Counted from the stretch's first letter, positions 1 through 16,950 are shown. The stretch: 64,000 bases of DNA from Physella acuta (GCF_028476545.1 NW_026731977.1:269501-333500); one strand, 5' to 3'. Notes: generated by a model from the sequence alone, not told the origin. Translations and numbers: made by a program.

Positions 1-156
1 TATGATTGAATTATTGTCTCAGCAGAAGACGATGAATTGTACCAACTATGATTGAATTATTGTCTCAGCAGAAGACGATGAATTGTACCAACTATGATTG
101 AATTATTGTCTCAGCAGAAGACGATGAATTGTACCAACTATGATTGAATTATTGTC
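1..156. repeat. Tandem repeat, 46-bp unit, about 3.4 copies
   Basis: The unit begins tatgattgaattattgtctc and repeats every 46 bp with essentially no differences. The array is cut by the left window edge, so its true length is unknown. No coding meaning is seen. Confidence 0.95.
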
Positions 157-883
157 CTGGTGAGACTTCTAAAACCACCAACTAGGCCTAATAATTAATA
201 AACGCTATTATCCAAGCATAATGCGTTTCACTAGAGATTCATTTAACGACAATAAATCATTGAGCGGATCAAATTATTTTCTGTTTTATACATTAAGGAT
301 GAGACTCGTTATTTCTTCAACCTACTTAAAATCTGATTAACCCCTTTTTTCTTATAATTATTTTTTTTTTTTACTGCGGCATAAAAACCTAACATCAGAA
401 GACACCAAAATAACCTTTTAGTTTAGTTAAGGTAGTGGTTTATTTTTTACACCAGTGATTGTTTCCCCTGATCCAGGGAGACAACTCGTGTCTGTACACT
501 AGAACCCCCTCAGTTTGTGGACAGCCCAGTGCCAGAGCACCCAAATCCTTTAAACACAGGCCAGACGTTTAACAATGTTTGTAAATACAAGAGCCCTAGG
601 CTGCACAAGCAAGCTACGTTTTGTAAACTCGGTGAAATGGGTTACCTTTAGATCAACTGTGACAAACTGGTTACTTGCTAAAAACAGTTATTTCCCCTTT
701 TTACTTTTTTTTTGTTATGATGTATAAGTGTAAAAAAAAATAGGTTTTTTTTTCTTCGTGTGCACCTGAGTAAAGTGTATTTTTGTGTGTGTATAATTAA
801 GCATAAATATGTGTGTGTTTGTTTTCTTGTGTATGTATGCATTACTGTATTTAATATACATATATGTATGTAATAAGTGTGTG

Positions 884-886
<3 letters not shown>
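157..886. other. Unique AT-rich sequence, no gene seen
   Basis: No open frame with exon-like composition and no splice-site pair stands out. A poly-T run near 361-372 and a TG-rich stretch before the next microsatellite are the only notable items. Confidence 0.5.
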
Positions 887-968
<82 letters not shown>

Positions 969-1017
969 GTATGTGTGTGTGTGTGTGTGAAGTGTGTGAA
1001 GTGTGTGTGTGTGTACT
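887..1017. repeat. Compound microsatellite (TA)n-(GTAT)n-(TG)n
   Basis: About 70 bp of TA is followed by GTAT repeats and then TG repeats broken by two AAGTG steps. The open frames here on both strands are translations of the repeat. Confidence 0.97.
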
Positions 1018-1373
1018 CATGTGTGTTTTTGTGTTAAAATTGTGTGTAAATGAAGATACATGTAGGTATTTATGAGTACACGTGTCCTACCATGGTTATC
1101 TAAAAATAGCACCATGTTATCTAACTTTCTCCCGATATGTAAACCGTCGATCACATAAGTGTACTGGTGTCAGCCTTCTGTAAGGACTAATTCCCGCGTC
1201 AATATGTTCTCTATTTTTGACTGTCTGAGACTGGACTCAGTGAAGCCCCACAGGATGTATGTTGGGCTACATTCGTCAACACTTCAGTAAAAATAATTGT
1301 CTTTTGTAGTGAAAAAATATAAAATAAAGATATTTCTTCACTTAAGTTCTTTCTCTTACATACACACACATAC

Positions 1374-1377
<4 letters not shown>

Positions 1378-1453
<76 letters not shown>
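1378..1453. repeat. (TA)n microsatellite
   Basis: An uninterrupted TA run of about 75 bp is preceded by a short CA-rich stretch. The 360 bases between this and the previous microsatellite hold nothing recognisable. Confidence 0.97.
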
Positions 1454-1457
<4 letters not shown>

Positions 1458-2280
1458 ATCCATCATCTGACTGACCATGAGAACCCATTATTTTAGTTTT
1501 GTTAGCTCTACAGTCCCTCTACTACAGTCCCTCTACAGTCCCTCTAAAGTCCCTCTACTAGACCTCGCTTGTGACAGCTAGGAACTGAAACTTGTCACAT
1601 GACAACCGTGACACAGACATGTCAAGCAGTTCTTGCAACTTTCAGAGCGTGACGAATCTAGTTTCTTTTCCGTGACAACGTTTTTATCAACCTAGCTATC
1701 AACATTAGTTTAATATCAACATTGTTATCAACATAAGTTAAATATCAACTTGTTAGCAACACTTCGGTATTGTTGAACATCCGTGCTATTTAAGTAGCTG
1801 GGTATCTGTTTCAGTAAAGGAAATTTTGTTTTTTTTACTAGTAAAATTGTATCTGTGGAATTTGGTGTTTTTATACTTGTAAAATTGTTTCCGCGTAATT
1901 AAGTTTTTTTGTGATTGTTTAATTTTCTTTCTGTTTTTATCTTCTTGTATTTCAAACGTTCGGTTCATTGTCTGCACCTTTAGAATTTGAAACTTCTGTT
2001 GACTTCAATGAACACCATCTGTTGAATACGGTAAAATATCCGGCCAAATTGGCAACAGACCAGCTTATTATTTGTTTGAAAATTTAGTTTTAACACAAAC
2101 ATAACCGAACCGTTTTCAACCCGATTCTAAAATGACGTCACAACCAGTGAACGAGGTACGTGCTGTTGCCTAAAGATGGTGGATGAGATAATTAGTTAAT
2201 TAAAATTTACAAAGTGTCGATTGGGCGTCGGATAATATTTCTCAGCTTAACTCAGGGTAGGTTTGAGTACAATTTTTTTG
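1454..2280. other. Unique sequence with two short degenerate repeats
   Basis: Around 1511-1560 the phrase agtccctcta recurs four times. Around 1688-1765 a phrase like tatcaacattagtttaa recurs three or four times. No gene is seen. Confidence 0.5.
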
Positions 2281-2357
2281 TCTAGACCTAGCATTGACTA
2301 GACGTAGCGCTGACTAGACCTAGCGTTGTCTAGACGTAGCGCTGACTAGATCTAGAC
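2281..2357. repeat. Degenerate tandem repeat, about 17-18-bp unit
   Basis: The phrase gactagacgtagcgct and its variants repeat four to five times. The motif CTAGA stays common for the next 700 bp. Confidence 0.85.
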
Positions 2358-2743
2358 TTTGTTTTCTACTGAAGAAGCTTTTACTGTACTTCATGCCTTA
2401 TACAAATATTACAGGATTGTTCTATGCTACAAACGTAGACCAGACTAGGTTTTTTTTCATCTATTGTGTCGTCGGATTGTTAACATTCAGTCTGGTCAAG
2501 TCTTCTGGTTGACTTCTCATGTCAACTAACGTAGACTCTACTGCTACCATTTATACACAAAGGTACACTTGTCTAGAATTCCAACAGACTACTGTAGACT
2601 ACTAATGTGGATATTTCTAGACTAGTAACATAAACACGTCTAGAACACAAGTAGATTTGTTTTGCCCTCCCCCCCCCCCCTCACATTACACAACGTAGCC
2701 CTTTCTAGACTACTGACACAGAATTGATTAAACACTTACGTGG

Positions 2744-2875
2744 ACGTGTCTAGATTACTAATGTTGACACGTCTAGACCTTTAACATGTCTAGATTACTA
2801 ATGTAGACATGTCTAGACATTTAACGTGTCTAGATTACTAATGTAGACATGTCTAGACTTATAACGTGTCTAGAC
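2744..2875. repeat. Tandem repeat, about 40-bp unit, 3+ copies, rich in TCTAGA
   Basis: Each unit contains two TCTAGA sites and the phrase tctagattactaatgtagac. It lies in a wider zone (about 2500-3030) where TCTAGA or CTAGAC recurs irregularly, which suggests an older, decayed array around a young core. A C-homopolymer lies near 2669-2680. Confidence 0.85.
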
Positions 2876-3164
2876 TCCCTCCCACAAGTACATTCCCTAA
2901 AGAAATAAAAAAGAGTTGTCTAGACTCTCTACGTACCTTGTCTAGGCTACTAACGTTAATAGGACAACTAACGTTGACCTATTTAGACCCATATGTCGAC
3001 CTGTCTAGACTACTTATAGACACTTCTCTACTACGTATGTGTGTGAAAAAAAACAAGCTAATCAGCATGCAAACAAATGTACATATTTGCTCGAGCTAAT
3101 TAAGGTCCACAACAGATGGCGTGAAGGAGAACATAATACGTACCTGAAGTGAAAGGTAACCAGC

Positions 3165-3345
3165 ACATACAAACATACACACATACACACACATATACAC
3201 ACATACACACACCTACACACATACACATACATACACACACATACACACATACAAACACATGCACATCCATACACACACATACACACATATACACACATAT
3301 ACACACACATACACACACATACACACACATACACACATCAGACGA
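3165..3345. repeat. Imperfect (CA)n / (ACATAC)n microsatellite
   Basis: About 180 bp of CA-rich sequence with regular AT steps. It yields open frames in several frames on both strands, all made of His/Thr/Tyr or Cys/Val/Met repeats and not genes. The following 320 bases are unique sequence with no exon signal. Confidence 0.95.
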
Positions 3346-3666
3346 CCAGAAATATGGCAGCTGTCGCCCACATATCCCAGCGCGCCTAACCACAAATCCT
3401 GATGAGCGCGATTTGGTGAAACTGCTCGTCAGATGGTTGTTCATACAGTCTGTGTGTTATGTACAGCTGACAACAATACACTGTGTTCAAATGTTTCTGT
3501 TATACCGGCAAGCTGAATGGACAACACACATAGGACATTGGTAGCTGACGTATTAGATGAGTAACATATCAGCATGGCAGACAAGTGAAGCGGGTAGTCA
3601 GAAAAGTTTTTAAAACAGGACAAAATAAGGATAAAAAGCTGGCCTGCTTCATAAGACCGTAAAATA

Positions 3667-3840
3667 CTGGACTAAATAAGTGAATTATCTGATTAGCATG
3701 ATACTTTTTTAATAGTTTATTTAACTGGACTAAATAGAGTGAATTATCTGATTAGCATGATACTTTTTCAATATTTTATTCAACTGGACTAAATAGAGTG
3801 AATTATCTTATTAACAAGATGACATAATACTTGTTCAATA
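3667..3840. repeat. Tandem repeat, 58-59-bp unit, about 3 copies
   Basis: Units start at 3667, 3725 and 3784 with ctggactaaata and carry gtgaattatctgattagcat. The third copy is more diverged. Confidence 0.92.
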
Positions 3841-3965
3841 TTTAATTATCCAACGGGGCGTCGATAGCTTCGATGAACATTTCTAAACATGGGCTTATGT
3901 TTATCATAACGTACCTGAGTCCACCCAACTCTCATTAGTATCTAACTGAGGTTTAAGTTCCTGTT

Positions 3966-4058
3966 TAGCCAGGTTTAGTCACGTTTAACCAGGGTTAGCT
4001 AGGTTTAATCGAGTTTAGCCAGGTTTAATCAAGCTGAGTCCCATCTAATCAAGTTTAG
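3966..4058. repeat. Degenerate 12-13-bp repeat (ccaggtttaatc-like)
   Basis: Seven or so diverged copies of a phrase like gtttagccaggtttaatc. The following 340 bases hold no recognised feature. Confidence 0.75.
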
Positions 4059-4396
4059 CGATCACCTCCTACCTGGGGATGTGACGGTCTAACACATAGT
4101 CACAGCTGGGGCAGGCCAGGTGCTTTCAGGTGCTTTCAACCTTGTCAGCCATCACAGTCACGTGACTGACGGCTGAGTGGAAATCAAACAGTTTATGTTA
4201 TACGCTGGGGAATAACAGAGTTATAACTTCTGTATAACGGTAGGAATTCATTGAGTTTTTTTATATTTCTGTTTGCTTTATTGATTTAATTAAACTTGTG
4301 TAGTTTTGGGACCCGATCTTGACTTAATTTTGCGAACTTTTTTTTTCATTATTTCATTAATTCATGCAATAAATATGTTTCGTACGCATTACATGA

Positions 4397-6544
<2,148 letters not shown>

Positions 6545-6785
6545 AACTTGATGAAGACTTTTGGTAGGTTTAAAAAAAAACTTGATGTGACTTTTGGTAG
6601 GTAAAACAAAAGGTTGATTAGGACTTTCGTCATGTTTTAAAAAAAAAATGATGTAGACTTTTGTCAGGTTTTAAAAAAAAAAACTTGATGTAGACTTTTG
6701 GTAGGATTAAAAAAAAACTTCATGTATATTTTTGTCAGGTTTAAAAAAAACCTGATGTAGACTTTTGGCAGGTTGTAAGAAAAAA
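6545..6785. repeat. Degenerate tandem repeat, about 33-bp unit, 7-8 copies
   Basis: The phrase gatgtagacttttggtaggt alternates with A runs of 7-11. The variable A runs make the unit length uneven. Confidence 0.88.
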
Positions 6786-7111
6786 GTTGAGTAAATCATT
6801 TGGAAGGATAAGAAAGACAACTTAAACATATTAGCCTTACATTCAACATAGTAAACACTGAAAAATATTAAACATGAGAAAGGATGCATTCAGAGAAAAG
6901 TGCACGTGTTGTGTTACCTATCCCCTTTCCCCCCACACACAAATTGATTATTACGTTGTTGTTTTTAATCAACTTCTGAAATAGCTACTTTGTGAAGGGT
7001 TGAAATTCCCAGACAGGAAAACGTTTGAGGCAATAAAAGAAACAAAGAAATAAAGTCGCTATCACAAAACATGAAACATTCTGATTACCGTGCGACTTTT
7101 AAAAACTAAAT

Positions 7112-7257
7112 GTACTGCAACTTACAGTCCTGTAACTGTCCTGTAACTTACTGTCCTGTAATTGTCCTGTAATTGTCCTGTAACTTACTGTCCTGTAGCT
7201 TACTTTCATGTAACTTACTTTCATGTAACTTACTTTCATGTAACTTACTGTCCTGTA
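7112..7257. repeat. 15-bp tandem repeat, left part (split array)
   Basis: Units of the type tgtaacttactgtcc, with tttcatg variants, repeat about ten times. The array stops at 7257 and resumes at 9199, so the element between them was inserted into a pre-existing array. The 330 bases before the array are unique, with no gene seen. Confidence 0.93.
7250..7257. repeat. 8-bp target-site duplication, left (gtcctgta)
   Basis: It matches gtcctgta at 9199-9206 exactly. The phrase also belongs to the host minisatellite, so part of the match could be chance repeat phase. Confidence 0.75.
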
Positions 7258-9198
<1,941 letters not shown>

Positions 9199-9498
9199 GT
9201 CCTGTAACTTACTGTCCTGTAACTTACTGTCCTGCAACTTACTGTCCTGTAACTTACTGTCCTATAACTGCCATGTAGCTTACTTTCATGTAACTCACTG
9301 TCCTGTAAATTACTGTCCTGTAACTTAATGTCCTGTAACTTAATGTCCTGTAACTTACTGTCCTGTAACTTATTGTCCTGTACCTGTCCTGTAACCTACT
9401 GTCCTGTAGCTGTCCTGTAACTTACTGTTCTGTAACTTACTGTCCTATAACTTACTGTCCTATAACTGTCCTGTAGCTTACTTTCATGTAACTTACTT
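9199..9498. repeat. 15-bp tandem repeat, right part (split array)
   Basis: Same unit as 7112-7257 (tgtaacttactgtcc and variants), about 20 copies, starting with the right target duplication at 9199-9206. Confidence 0.93.
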
Positions 9499-10472
9499 TT
9501 TCGCTGTCGGCCGCCAATCCCTGTAATGTAATAATGATCTAATTCTCTCAAATAACATTGAGCGTCAAGATTAGTACGTTCAAATAGACATTCGTATCCC
9601 TCGTCTGGAGGTGGGGGTCGGGGAGAGGGGGTTGGGCGGGGGCGCGTCTATTGGAGGGTGAAAATTGGGGAAGCGAACTAAATGCTGAAAGAAATCTAGT
9701 AGCGATTTTAGTCTTCTTTACAGTGGCAAGTTGGACACTTGAATGTTTATAAATGTTATTGTTAACTCTTTCAGTATCTAGGTTTAGGTATTTAGAGATA
9801 TGTAACTTATTTTAGGAAACGTATTTATTGGTAAATATTACCGATTTTGCTTAGTGACGATTTTTCAAATAAATGCGCATTAAACATTGATGATAAATTA
9901 ACAGCCCTCAACACACAATGTGTCACAGTGTGTGTAGTTGGATAACATAGCTGTATAGCTTAAAGGGCACTAGAACAGCAGGTGTCGCCGAAATGTTGTT
10001 GTTTTTATAGGTTCACCGGACTTAGAGAGGTTATAACAATAGAAGATGACACCTTAATAAACGAGTGGCACTAAAATATCAGAGAGAAACAATAAAGGGG
10101 CACTTGAAAAAAATTTCGAATAATATTAAAATTGGGCATCATAATGAAAGGGGGCACTATAATCAAATAGGGCATTATAATCAAAGTTGCCTTTAGAAAT
10201 CAATGGAGCACCATAATAGACGGAGCACATAAACAAAAGAAGGCTCCTGAAAACACATAACACACACTGACAGAAAACAGACAAATTGCTGAGCTAATTG
10301 AATAATTGATTGATTGATCTTTTGATTAATTGCCGGCAACATGAGAGGGGATGATGTAATGTGGGGAAGCCATGTTTTCCCGGTCTTCATTACTTGTAAA
10401 CCGTGTGTTAAATGGAGGCTTTTTATCCTGGGTCTGACAGCGTGATTAAAGGCACACGTTTGTGCTTTTAAA
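9499..10472. other. Unique sequence, no gene seen
   Basis: A G-rich stretch lies near 9608-9650, and a weak degenerate repeat of the type ggggcactataatcaaa lies near 10085-10240. Nothing else is recognisable. Confidence 0.5.
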
Positions 10473-10876
10473 CATACATTTCACATGTATCTTTACATCA
10501 AATCCTACATTTCACATGTACCTTCACATCAAATCCTACATTTCACATTATATTCACATGAAATCATATATTTTACACGTGTATTCTCATCAAATCCTAC
10601 ATTTCACATGCATATTCACATAAAAATCCTACATTTTACAAGTATCTTCACATCAAATCCTACTTTTCACATGTATCTTCACATCAAATCCTACATTTCA
10701 CATGTATCTTCACATCAAATCCTACATTTCACATGCATCTTCACATCAAATCATACATTTTACACATATATTCTCATTAAATTCCTACATTTCATACATA
10801 TATTCTCATTAAATCATACATTTCAGACGAATATTTTCATCACATCAAATATTTCAAACGTATATTCTCATTTAAA
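10473..10876. repeat. Tandem repeat, 31-bp unit, about 13 copies
   Basis: Units combine acatttcacatgtatctt with cacatcaaatcct. The middle copies are close to identical and the last four are diverged. The 144-codon frame across it is repeat translation. Confidence 0.93.
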
Positions 10877-11183
10877 ATGTGTATTCAGCTTAGTATTTCG
10901 TTTTACGTTTGATGAGTGAAGTTTAAGAAACCTTGAACTTGGCAGCACGTAGCTGAGTCCTCACATATTAACACAGACCAGCACAGGAGAGAGATTAATT
11001 AAATTTGGTTCCATTATTGACGGCCATATTTTTTGTTACGTCGCTGCTGTGTTACGCATCTCACGCGCCGGTCAATGACGATATCCTGTCACATGACCTT
11101 AATATCGAACCAATGAGAACCAATCTCCCTACTTTACCCTACTTTCCTGTGAACCCGTGGCCCTGTATAGAATTCTATGTCCA

Positions 11184-11502
11184 ACACTTCTTCCTTACCC
11201 CGCACTTCTTCCCTGCCCCACACTTCTCCCCTGCCCCACACTTCTCCCCTGCCCCGCACTTCTCCCCTGCCCCACACTTCTCCCCTGCCCCACACTTCTC
11301 CCCTGTCCCACACTTCTCCCCTGCCCCACACTTCTCCCCTGCCCCACACTTCTCCCCTTGCCCCACATTTCTCCCCTGCCCCACACTTCTCCCCTGCCCC
11401 ACACTTCTCCCCTGCCCCACACTTCTCCCCTGCCCCACACTTCTCCCCTGCCCCACACTTCTCCCCTGCCCCACACTTCTCCCCTGCCCCACACTTCTCC
11501 CT
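11184..11502. repeat. Tandem repeat, 18-bp unit, about 17 copies
   Basis: The unit is cacttctcccctgcccca, with one copy length-shifted near 11358. The unit length is a multiple of 3, so long frames open on both strands (Pro/His/Ser and Gly/Arg/Val repeats). None shows start context or splice structure. Confidence 0.95.
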
Positions 11503-12837
11503 TATTCTAACGTCTGCCGTGTCCTAGCCTCAGCAATGTCCTCATTTCTTCCAGGTCCTACACCTCCACAGAATGTCCTACACATTCCTATGTCCTACAT
11601 TCTGCCCGTGTCTTATATTTCTCGTTAACCAACCAGAAAACTGTTGAAAGTTTCAAGGCCAATCTCAGCCGGGTAGGGTCGTATTAGAGGTGGGGAGGGA
11701 GTTTCAAGGTCTCAGACGACAAGGGTAGGGTTGTATTGGGGGTAGGGAGGGGGTATCTTTAGAAATGCATACATTATTGATCAGTTAAACATTTTATAAA
11801 CGCACCTACTCAACGTCAAGTCAGAAGTTATCACCATAAAGTATTGGCTTTTTTTTTAAACCAGCCGCCAACTACAAGTCGACAGAAATAAAATAAGCCA
11901 GGGTACCCTAAAGACGTGTTGAATCTCACAGCAGATGCCGCTTATCGCTGGTGGTGGAAGTTATATCCCGTGATTTCCCACCCCACTTCCACCAACATAC
12001 CCCATCACACCATCCCCCACCATCTCCCTTCATCCCCCGCTCCACCCCACCACCAGCCTACAAACTCACGGGGTGGGGTGGTGTGGGTGGAGAGAGGGGG
12101 ATGACCTCTCACTCCCACACTGTGCACCCCCGCCCCTTCACCCCTGCCCCCACCCCACGGCCCACTAACTCACTAAACACTTGAGCTCAATGTGACTTGA
12201 GCCACAATCTCCCACCCAGGATTAAAAGGCGAGAAGTCCGGGGGAAAAAATGATTCGGCGAATCGATATTTCTCGGTCTGTCTAAAGCGTAAAACTCGGC
12301 GGCTCAGGGCCACACTAGAGGCGCCCTTGTTGTTAGGAATTCTCTCGTGGTGTCCTTCTAAGGCTCCCGGGTGTTGGGCGCCCTGGTAATTAGTGGTTGA
12401 CTCGCGGGGTTAATCCAAGACTATAAGCGTCTTGATTGTCAGAATTCCACTTGTTGCATTCGTCTATTGTTACCATTTTACTTGTTGCCTTCATCAAAGG
12501 TACCCACTGTCCCACTGTTAGTGCTTCAATTGAGGCGTTAATCTAAGGCACCACACCGCCCCGACTTTTAGCGTTTCATTTGCTGCGTTAACTTACCCCA
12601 ACGCCCTGAATGTTAGCGGTTCTGCCGTGGTCTTCAACTTGAAGCTAAAGCCCCTATTGCCCTATCGGGTCTAAATCTAGTTTCGCGAGCAGTTTTAGAG
12701 TCAGGACTGGGCATAAGGTTAGGTCTAGGCTTGGAAATACAAAGATTAAAGATTTTATTGTCACGGGCGCTTTAAATGATAGGTTAAAATTTGATTTTTT
12801 TTTTACCTCCAAGAAAAAATAACAAGTACAAATAATG
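11503..12837. other. Moderately GC-rich unique sequence, no gene supported
   Basis: The stretch 12180-12700 is less AT-rich than its surroundings and has weak internal similarity (phrases like tgttagcgtttcatttg). I find no open frame bounded by splice sites. C-rich low-complexity sequence lies at 11970-12160. Confidence 0.45.
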
Positions 12838-13110
12838 TTAACTTAAATATAATGTTAACATTTAAATAAAATGTTAACACTTAAATATAATGTTAACATT
12901 TAAATAAAATGTTAACACTTAAATACAATGTTAACATTTAAATAGGATGTTAACACTTAAATATAAAAACACTTAAATAAAATGTTAACACTTAAATATA
13001 AAAACACTTAAATAAAATGTTAACACTTAAATAGAAGGTTGACATTTAAATATGATGTTAACATTTAAATATAATGTTAACACTTAAATATAATGTTAAC
13101 ACTTAAATAA
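12838..13110. repeat. Tandem repeat, 19-bp unit, about 14 copies
   Basis: The unit is acttaaatataatgttaac; it alternates t/c at one position, and a shortened variant lies near 12960-13010. Confidence 0.92.
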
Positions 13111-13384
13111 AATACCTGCTCTAGTCAAAGACTGGAGTTTACTTGTTGTGCCAAACCAAGTGTTAAGGCATTAGCTCTTTGCTGAGCCTACTGTAGCGTG
13201 TTATTTGACTCGAAAAATTCGAGACAAAAAAAATGTAATCCAAAATTTGATTAAATTTTATTTTTTCTCACGAAGAATGATTCCAGTCTGGGAGGACGAA
13301 TCTGTGAGATGGAATCGTTGCCTCATTAACTGATTACAGTCATCATGATAGTCTCACAAGTCTGGCTTCAGTCTGGTCAGACGC

Positions 13385-13625
13385 CAAGCTAATGCACTAT
13401 TCACACACTACAAAAGCTAATAGACTATTCACACATTACAGACGTTAATTAATAGACCATTTACATACTATATTAAGTAAGCTATTGTACTATTCACACA
13501 CTACAAAAAAATGAAAAGACAGTTCACACAGACCAAAAGTAATTAGTAGAATATTTACGCACTACACTAAGTAAACGAATCGACTATTCAAACACTACTT
13601 AAAGTAAACTAATGCACTATTCACA
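13385..13625. repeat. Degenerate tandem repeat, about 30-50-bp spacing
   Basis: The phrases ctattcacacactacaaaa and agctaatagac recur about six times with much divergence, so this is an old array. Confidence 0.7.
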
Positions 13626-13739
13626 CAACAGAAAACACAAACCTTATACATCACACATATTTTGACGAAAACCAAAACCATCATACTCTCAACAACAAAT
13701 AACTTACACTGTAAACATAAAGTTTACACCCTACCAACA

Positions 13740-14510
13740 CACCACTAACACCGTACACACACCATCTAAACACCCTGACGCCTACATCTAAACACCTTGA
13801 CGCCTACATCTAAACACCCTGACGCCTACATCTAAACACCCTGACGCCTACCACCAACACCCCACCAACACCCCACTACCACCGTACAAACACCGTACAT
13901 ACACCGTATAAACACCCTGACGCCTACATCTAAACACCCTGACGCCTACCACCAACACCCCACCAACACCCCACTACCACCGTACAAACACCGTACATAC
14001 ACCGTATAAACACCCTGACGCCTACATCTAAACACCCTGACGCCTACCACCAACACACCACTAACACCCCACTACCACCGTACAAACACCGTACATACAC
14101 CGTATAAACACCCTGACGCCTACCACCAACACACCACTAACACCCCACTACCACCGTACAAACACCGTACATACACCGTATAAACACCCTGACGCCTACC
14201 ACCAACACACCACTAACACCGTGCACACACCATCTAAACACCCTGACGCCTAACCGCAACACCACATCAACACCCCACCAACACCCCACTAACACCGTAC
14301 TCACACCATCTAAACATCCTGACGCCTACCACCAACACCACACTAACACTGTACACACACCATCTAAACACCCTGACACCTACCACCAACACACCACTAA
14401 CACCGTGCACACACCATCTAAACACCCTGACGCCTACCATCAACACTCCACTAACACCGTACACACACCATCTAAACACCCTGACACCTACCACCAACAC
14501 AACCAGCACA
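13740..14510. repeat. Complex tandem array built on accatctaaacaccctgacg
   Basis: A short core (taaacaccctgacgcctac) alternates with ccaccaacaccccac and caccgtacaaacacc blocks. Around 13860-14210 a longer block of about 75-125 bp is itself repeated, so there is a higher-order level. The minus-strand Val/Gly/Phe frame is repeat translation. Confidence 0.9.
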
Positions 14511-15324
14511 GAATATTGCACGTGTTTGTTGATACTCCGACCACCCTTTTATTTTAATCGTATTCCCACCAAAAAATATGTGTGATCGATTTCACGAAAC
14601 TATCAATTTCCTTCCCATTTCTACTTGTTTTAATTTCAGTGTGTCCCAACCTTTGGCAATGATAGACAGTCGCAGAGACAATTGAAACTGTTGAAAAAAA
14701 AATGTTTTAAATTGTGCAGTTTTTTTTTTCTCAAAAGCAAAAGTGTATATTGTATACTTGTAACAATTTATACAATACGTTTAAAAATGATTCTTTTATC
14801 AACATTCATTGACGAATTGTTAGTAGTTTCTTATTTGTTTATATTGTTCTTCATTTCTTTATCCCTTCCGTGGGTTTTAAACGTAACTTTCATTTGCAGT
14901 CCTAATCTTGTTCAATTTTTAAGGCCTTAAATCATTTGAAACTAAAACGATGACTACATCAAATACCATGTCATATAAATATGCATCTCATTTGAATAGT
15001 TTCTGCACAAAAACTGCGACGAAATGTAAACCTTTCACTACATCGTTCTCACGCAGTTGTAAAAAAAAAATGAAAATTGCACATTTGCATTTTTCTTTTC
15101 ATTGGAATGCTAGTTATAGTTGGACGTCCGTTGAAGGTCGATCGGCCCTTGTGATTTACTGTCAGGTTCTTGTCATGTGTGTGTGTGCTGGGTGAGATGA
15201 TGGTCTGGGGTTGTCTAACACAATATACAACACGCTGTGTAACATTCGCTTAGGAGTGTGTGTAGGATGAGTCAACTTGTGTCTAGTTATTTTTTTTTCC
15301 AATCCTATTTTTTAAAACTAGAGT
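14511..15324. other. Unique AT-rich sequence, no gene supported
   Basis: Two short open frames (about 80 codons) lie here at 14682-14930 and 14950-15195. Neither has recognisable motifs or flanking splice sites, so I do not call them. Confidence 0.45.
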
Positions 15325-15332
15325 CCACTGAT

Positions 15333-15513
15333 CAGTGGCGTAGGCAGGGGGATTAGGGGGGGTCATAACCCCCCCCCCCCATAGACCCCTCGGTATATAT
15401 AAAAAGTATGAGGGGGGGTGCAAATCGAAAGTTTGAGGGGGGGTGCAAATCGAAAGTTTGTCCCCGGGTAAAAATTGGAACCCCCCCTTGAGACGATCCT
15501 GGCTACGCCACTG
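15333..15513. mobile_element. Short hAT-like MITE, 181 bp
   Basis: The left end starts cagtggcgtaggcagg and the reverse complement of the right end starts cagtggcgtagccagg, one mismatch in 16. The 8-bp duplication ccactgat flanks it at 15325-15332 and 15514-15521. The inside is C/G homopolymers and two copies of a phrase containing gcaaatcgaaagtttg, which is shared with the element at 22397. It is too short to code for a transposase. Confidence 0.87.
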
Positions 15514-15585
15514 CCACTGATACACATATAATGAATGAGTTAACGCCCCTTTCTGTTAGAGGGCAGCAACAGCTGTTAGATGATC

Positions 15586-16950
15586 GTTGACAAATACAGT
15601 AAACATATAGAAAACCACGATTAGCTTGACAAATACAGTAAACATGTAGAAAACCATTATTAGCTTAACAAATACAGTAAACATGTAGAAAACCATGATT
15701 AGCTTGACAAATACAGTAAACATATAGAAAACCATGATTAGCTTGACAAATACAGTAAACATATAGAAAACCATGATTAGCTTGACAAATACAGTAAACA
15801 TATAGAAAACCATGATTAGCTTGACAAATACAGTAAACATATAGAAAACCATGATTAGCTTGACAAATACAGTAAACATATAGAAAACCATGATTAGCTT
15901 GACAAATACAGTAAACATATAGAAAACCATGATTAGCTTGACAAATACAGTAAACATATAGAAAACCATGATTAGCTTGACAAATACAGTAAACATATAG
16001 AAAACCTTGATTAGCTTGACAAATACAGTAAACATATAGAAAACCACGATTAGCTTGACAAATACAGTAAACATGTAGAAAACCATGATTAGCTTGACAA
16101 ATACAGTAAACATATAGAAAACCATGATTAGCTTGACAAATACAGTAAACATGTAGAAAACCATGATTAGCTTGACAAATACAGTAAACATATAGAAAAC
16201 CATGATTAGCTTGACAAATACAGTAAACATATAGAAAACCATGATTAGCTTGACAAATACAGTAAACATATAGAAAACCATGATTAGCTTGACAAATACA
16301 GTAAACATATAGAAAACCATGATTAGCTTGACAAATACAGTAAACAAATAGAAAACCATGATTAGCTTGACAAATACAGTAAACATATAGAAAACCATGA
16401 TTAGCTTGACAAATACAGTAAACATATAGAAAACCACGATTACCTAGACAAATACAGTAAACATATAGAAAACCATGATTAGCTTGACAAATACAGTAAA
16501 CATATAGAAAACCATGATTAGCTTGACAAATACAGTAAACATATAGAAAACCATGATTAGCTTGACAAATACAGTAAACATATAGAAAACCATGATTAGC
16601 TTGACAAATACAGTAAACATATAGAAAACCATGATTAGCTTGACAAATACAGTAAACATATAGAAAACCATGATTAGCTTGACAAATACAGTAAACATAT
16701 AGAAAACCATGATTAGCTTGACAAATACAGTAAACATCTAAAAAACCACGATTAGCTTGACAAATACAGCAAACATGTAGAAAACCATGATTAGCTTGAC
16801 AAATACAGTAAACATATAGAAAACCACGATTACCTAGACAAATACAGTAAACATATAGAAAACCATGATTAGCTTGACAAATACAGTAAACATATAGAAA
16901 ACCACGATTACCTAGACAAATACAGTAAACATATAGAAAACCACGATTAC
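15586..16950. repeat. Tandem repeat, 39-bp unit, about 35 copies
   Basis: Units combine catgattagcttgacaaat with acagtaaacatatagaaaac. Most copies are identical; variants (tacctagac, atgtag) cluster at the two ends, as expected when an array grows from its middle. Because 39 is a multiple of 3, it gives minus-strand frames of 293 and 97 codons that merely repeat a 13-residue phrase. Confidence 0.97.

Noticed and set aside
11005-11628. 207-codon proline/histidine-rich plus frame beginning with a possible signal peptide
   Set aside because: Residues after about 60 are the 18-bp array. The hydrophobic start is tempting, but there is no coding signal outside the array, and several other frames across the repeat are equally open.
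15124-15220. GC-balanced end of the 14950-15195 frame as an exon
   Set aside because: No consistent splice boundaries, and the frame upstream is AT-rich and gene-unlike.
15556-16737. Minus-strand frames of 293 and 97 codons with repeated FTVFVKLIMVFYM
   Set aside because: Translation of a 39-bp tandem repeat whose length is a multiple of three. No start context, splice sites or non-repeat domain.
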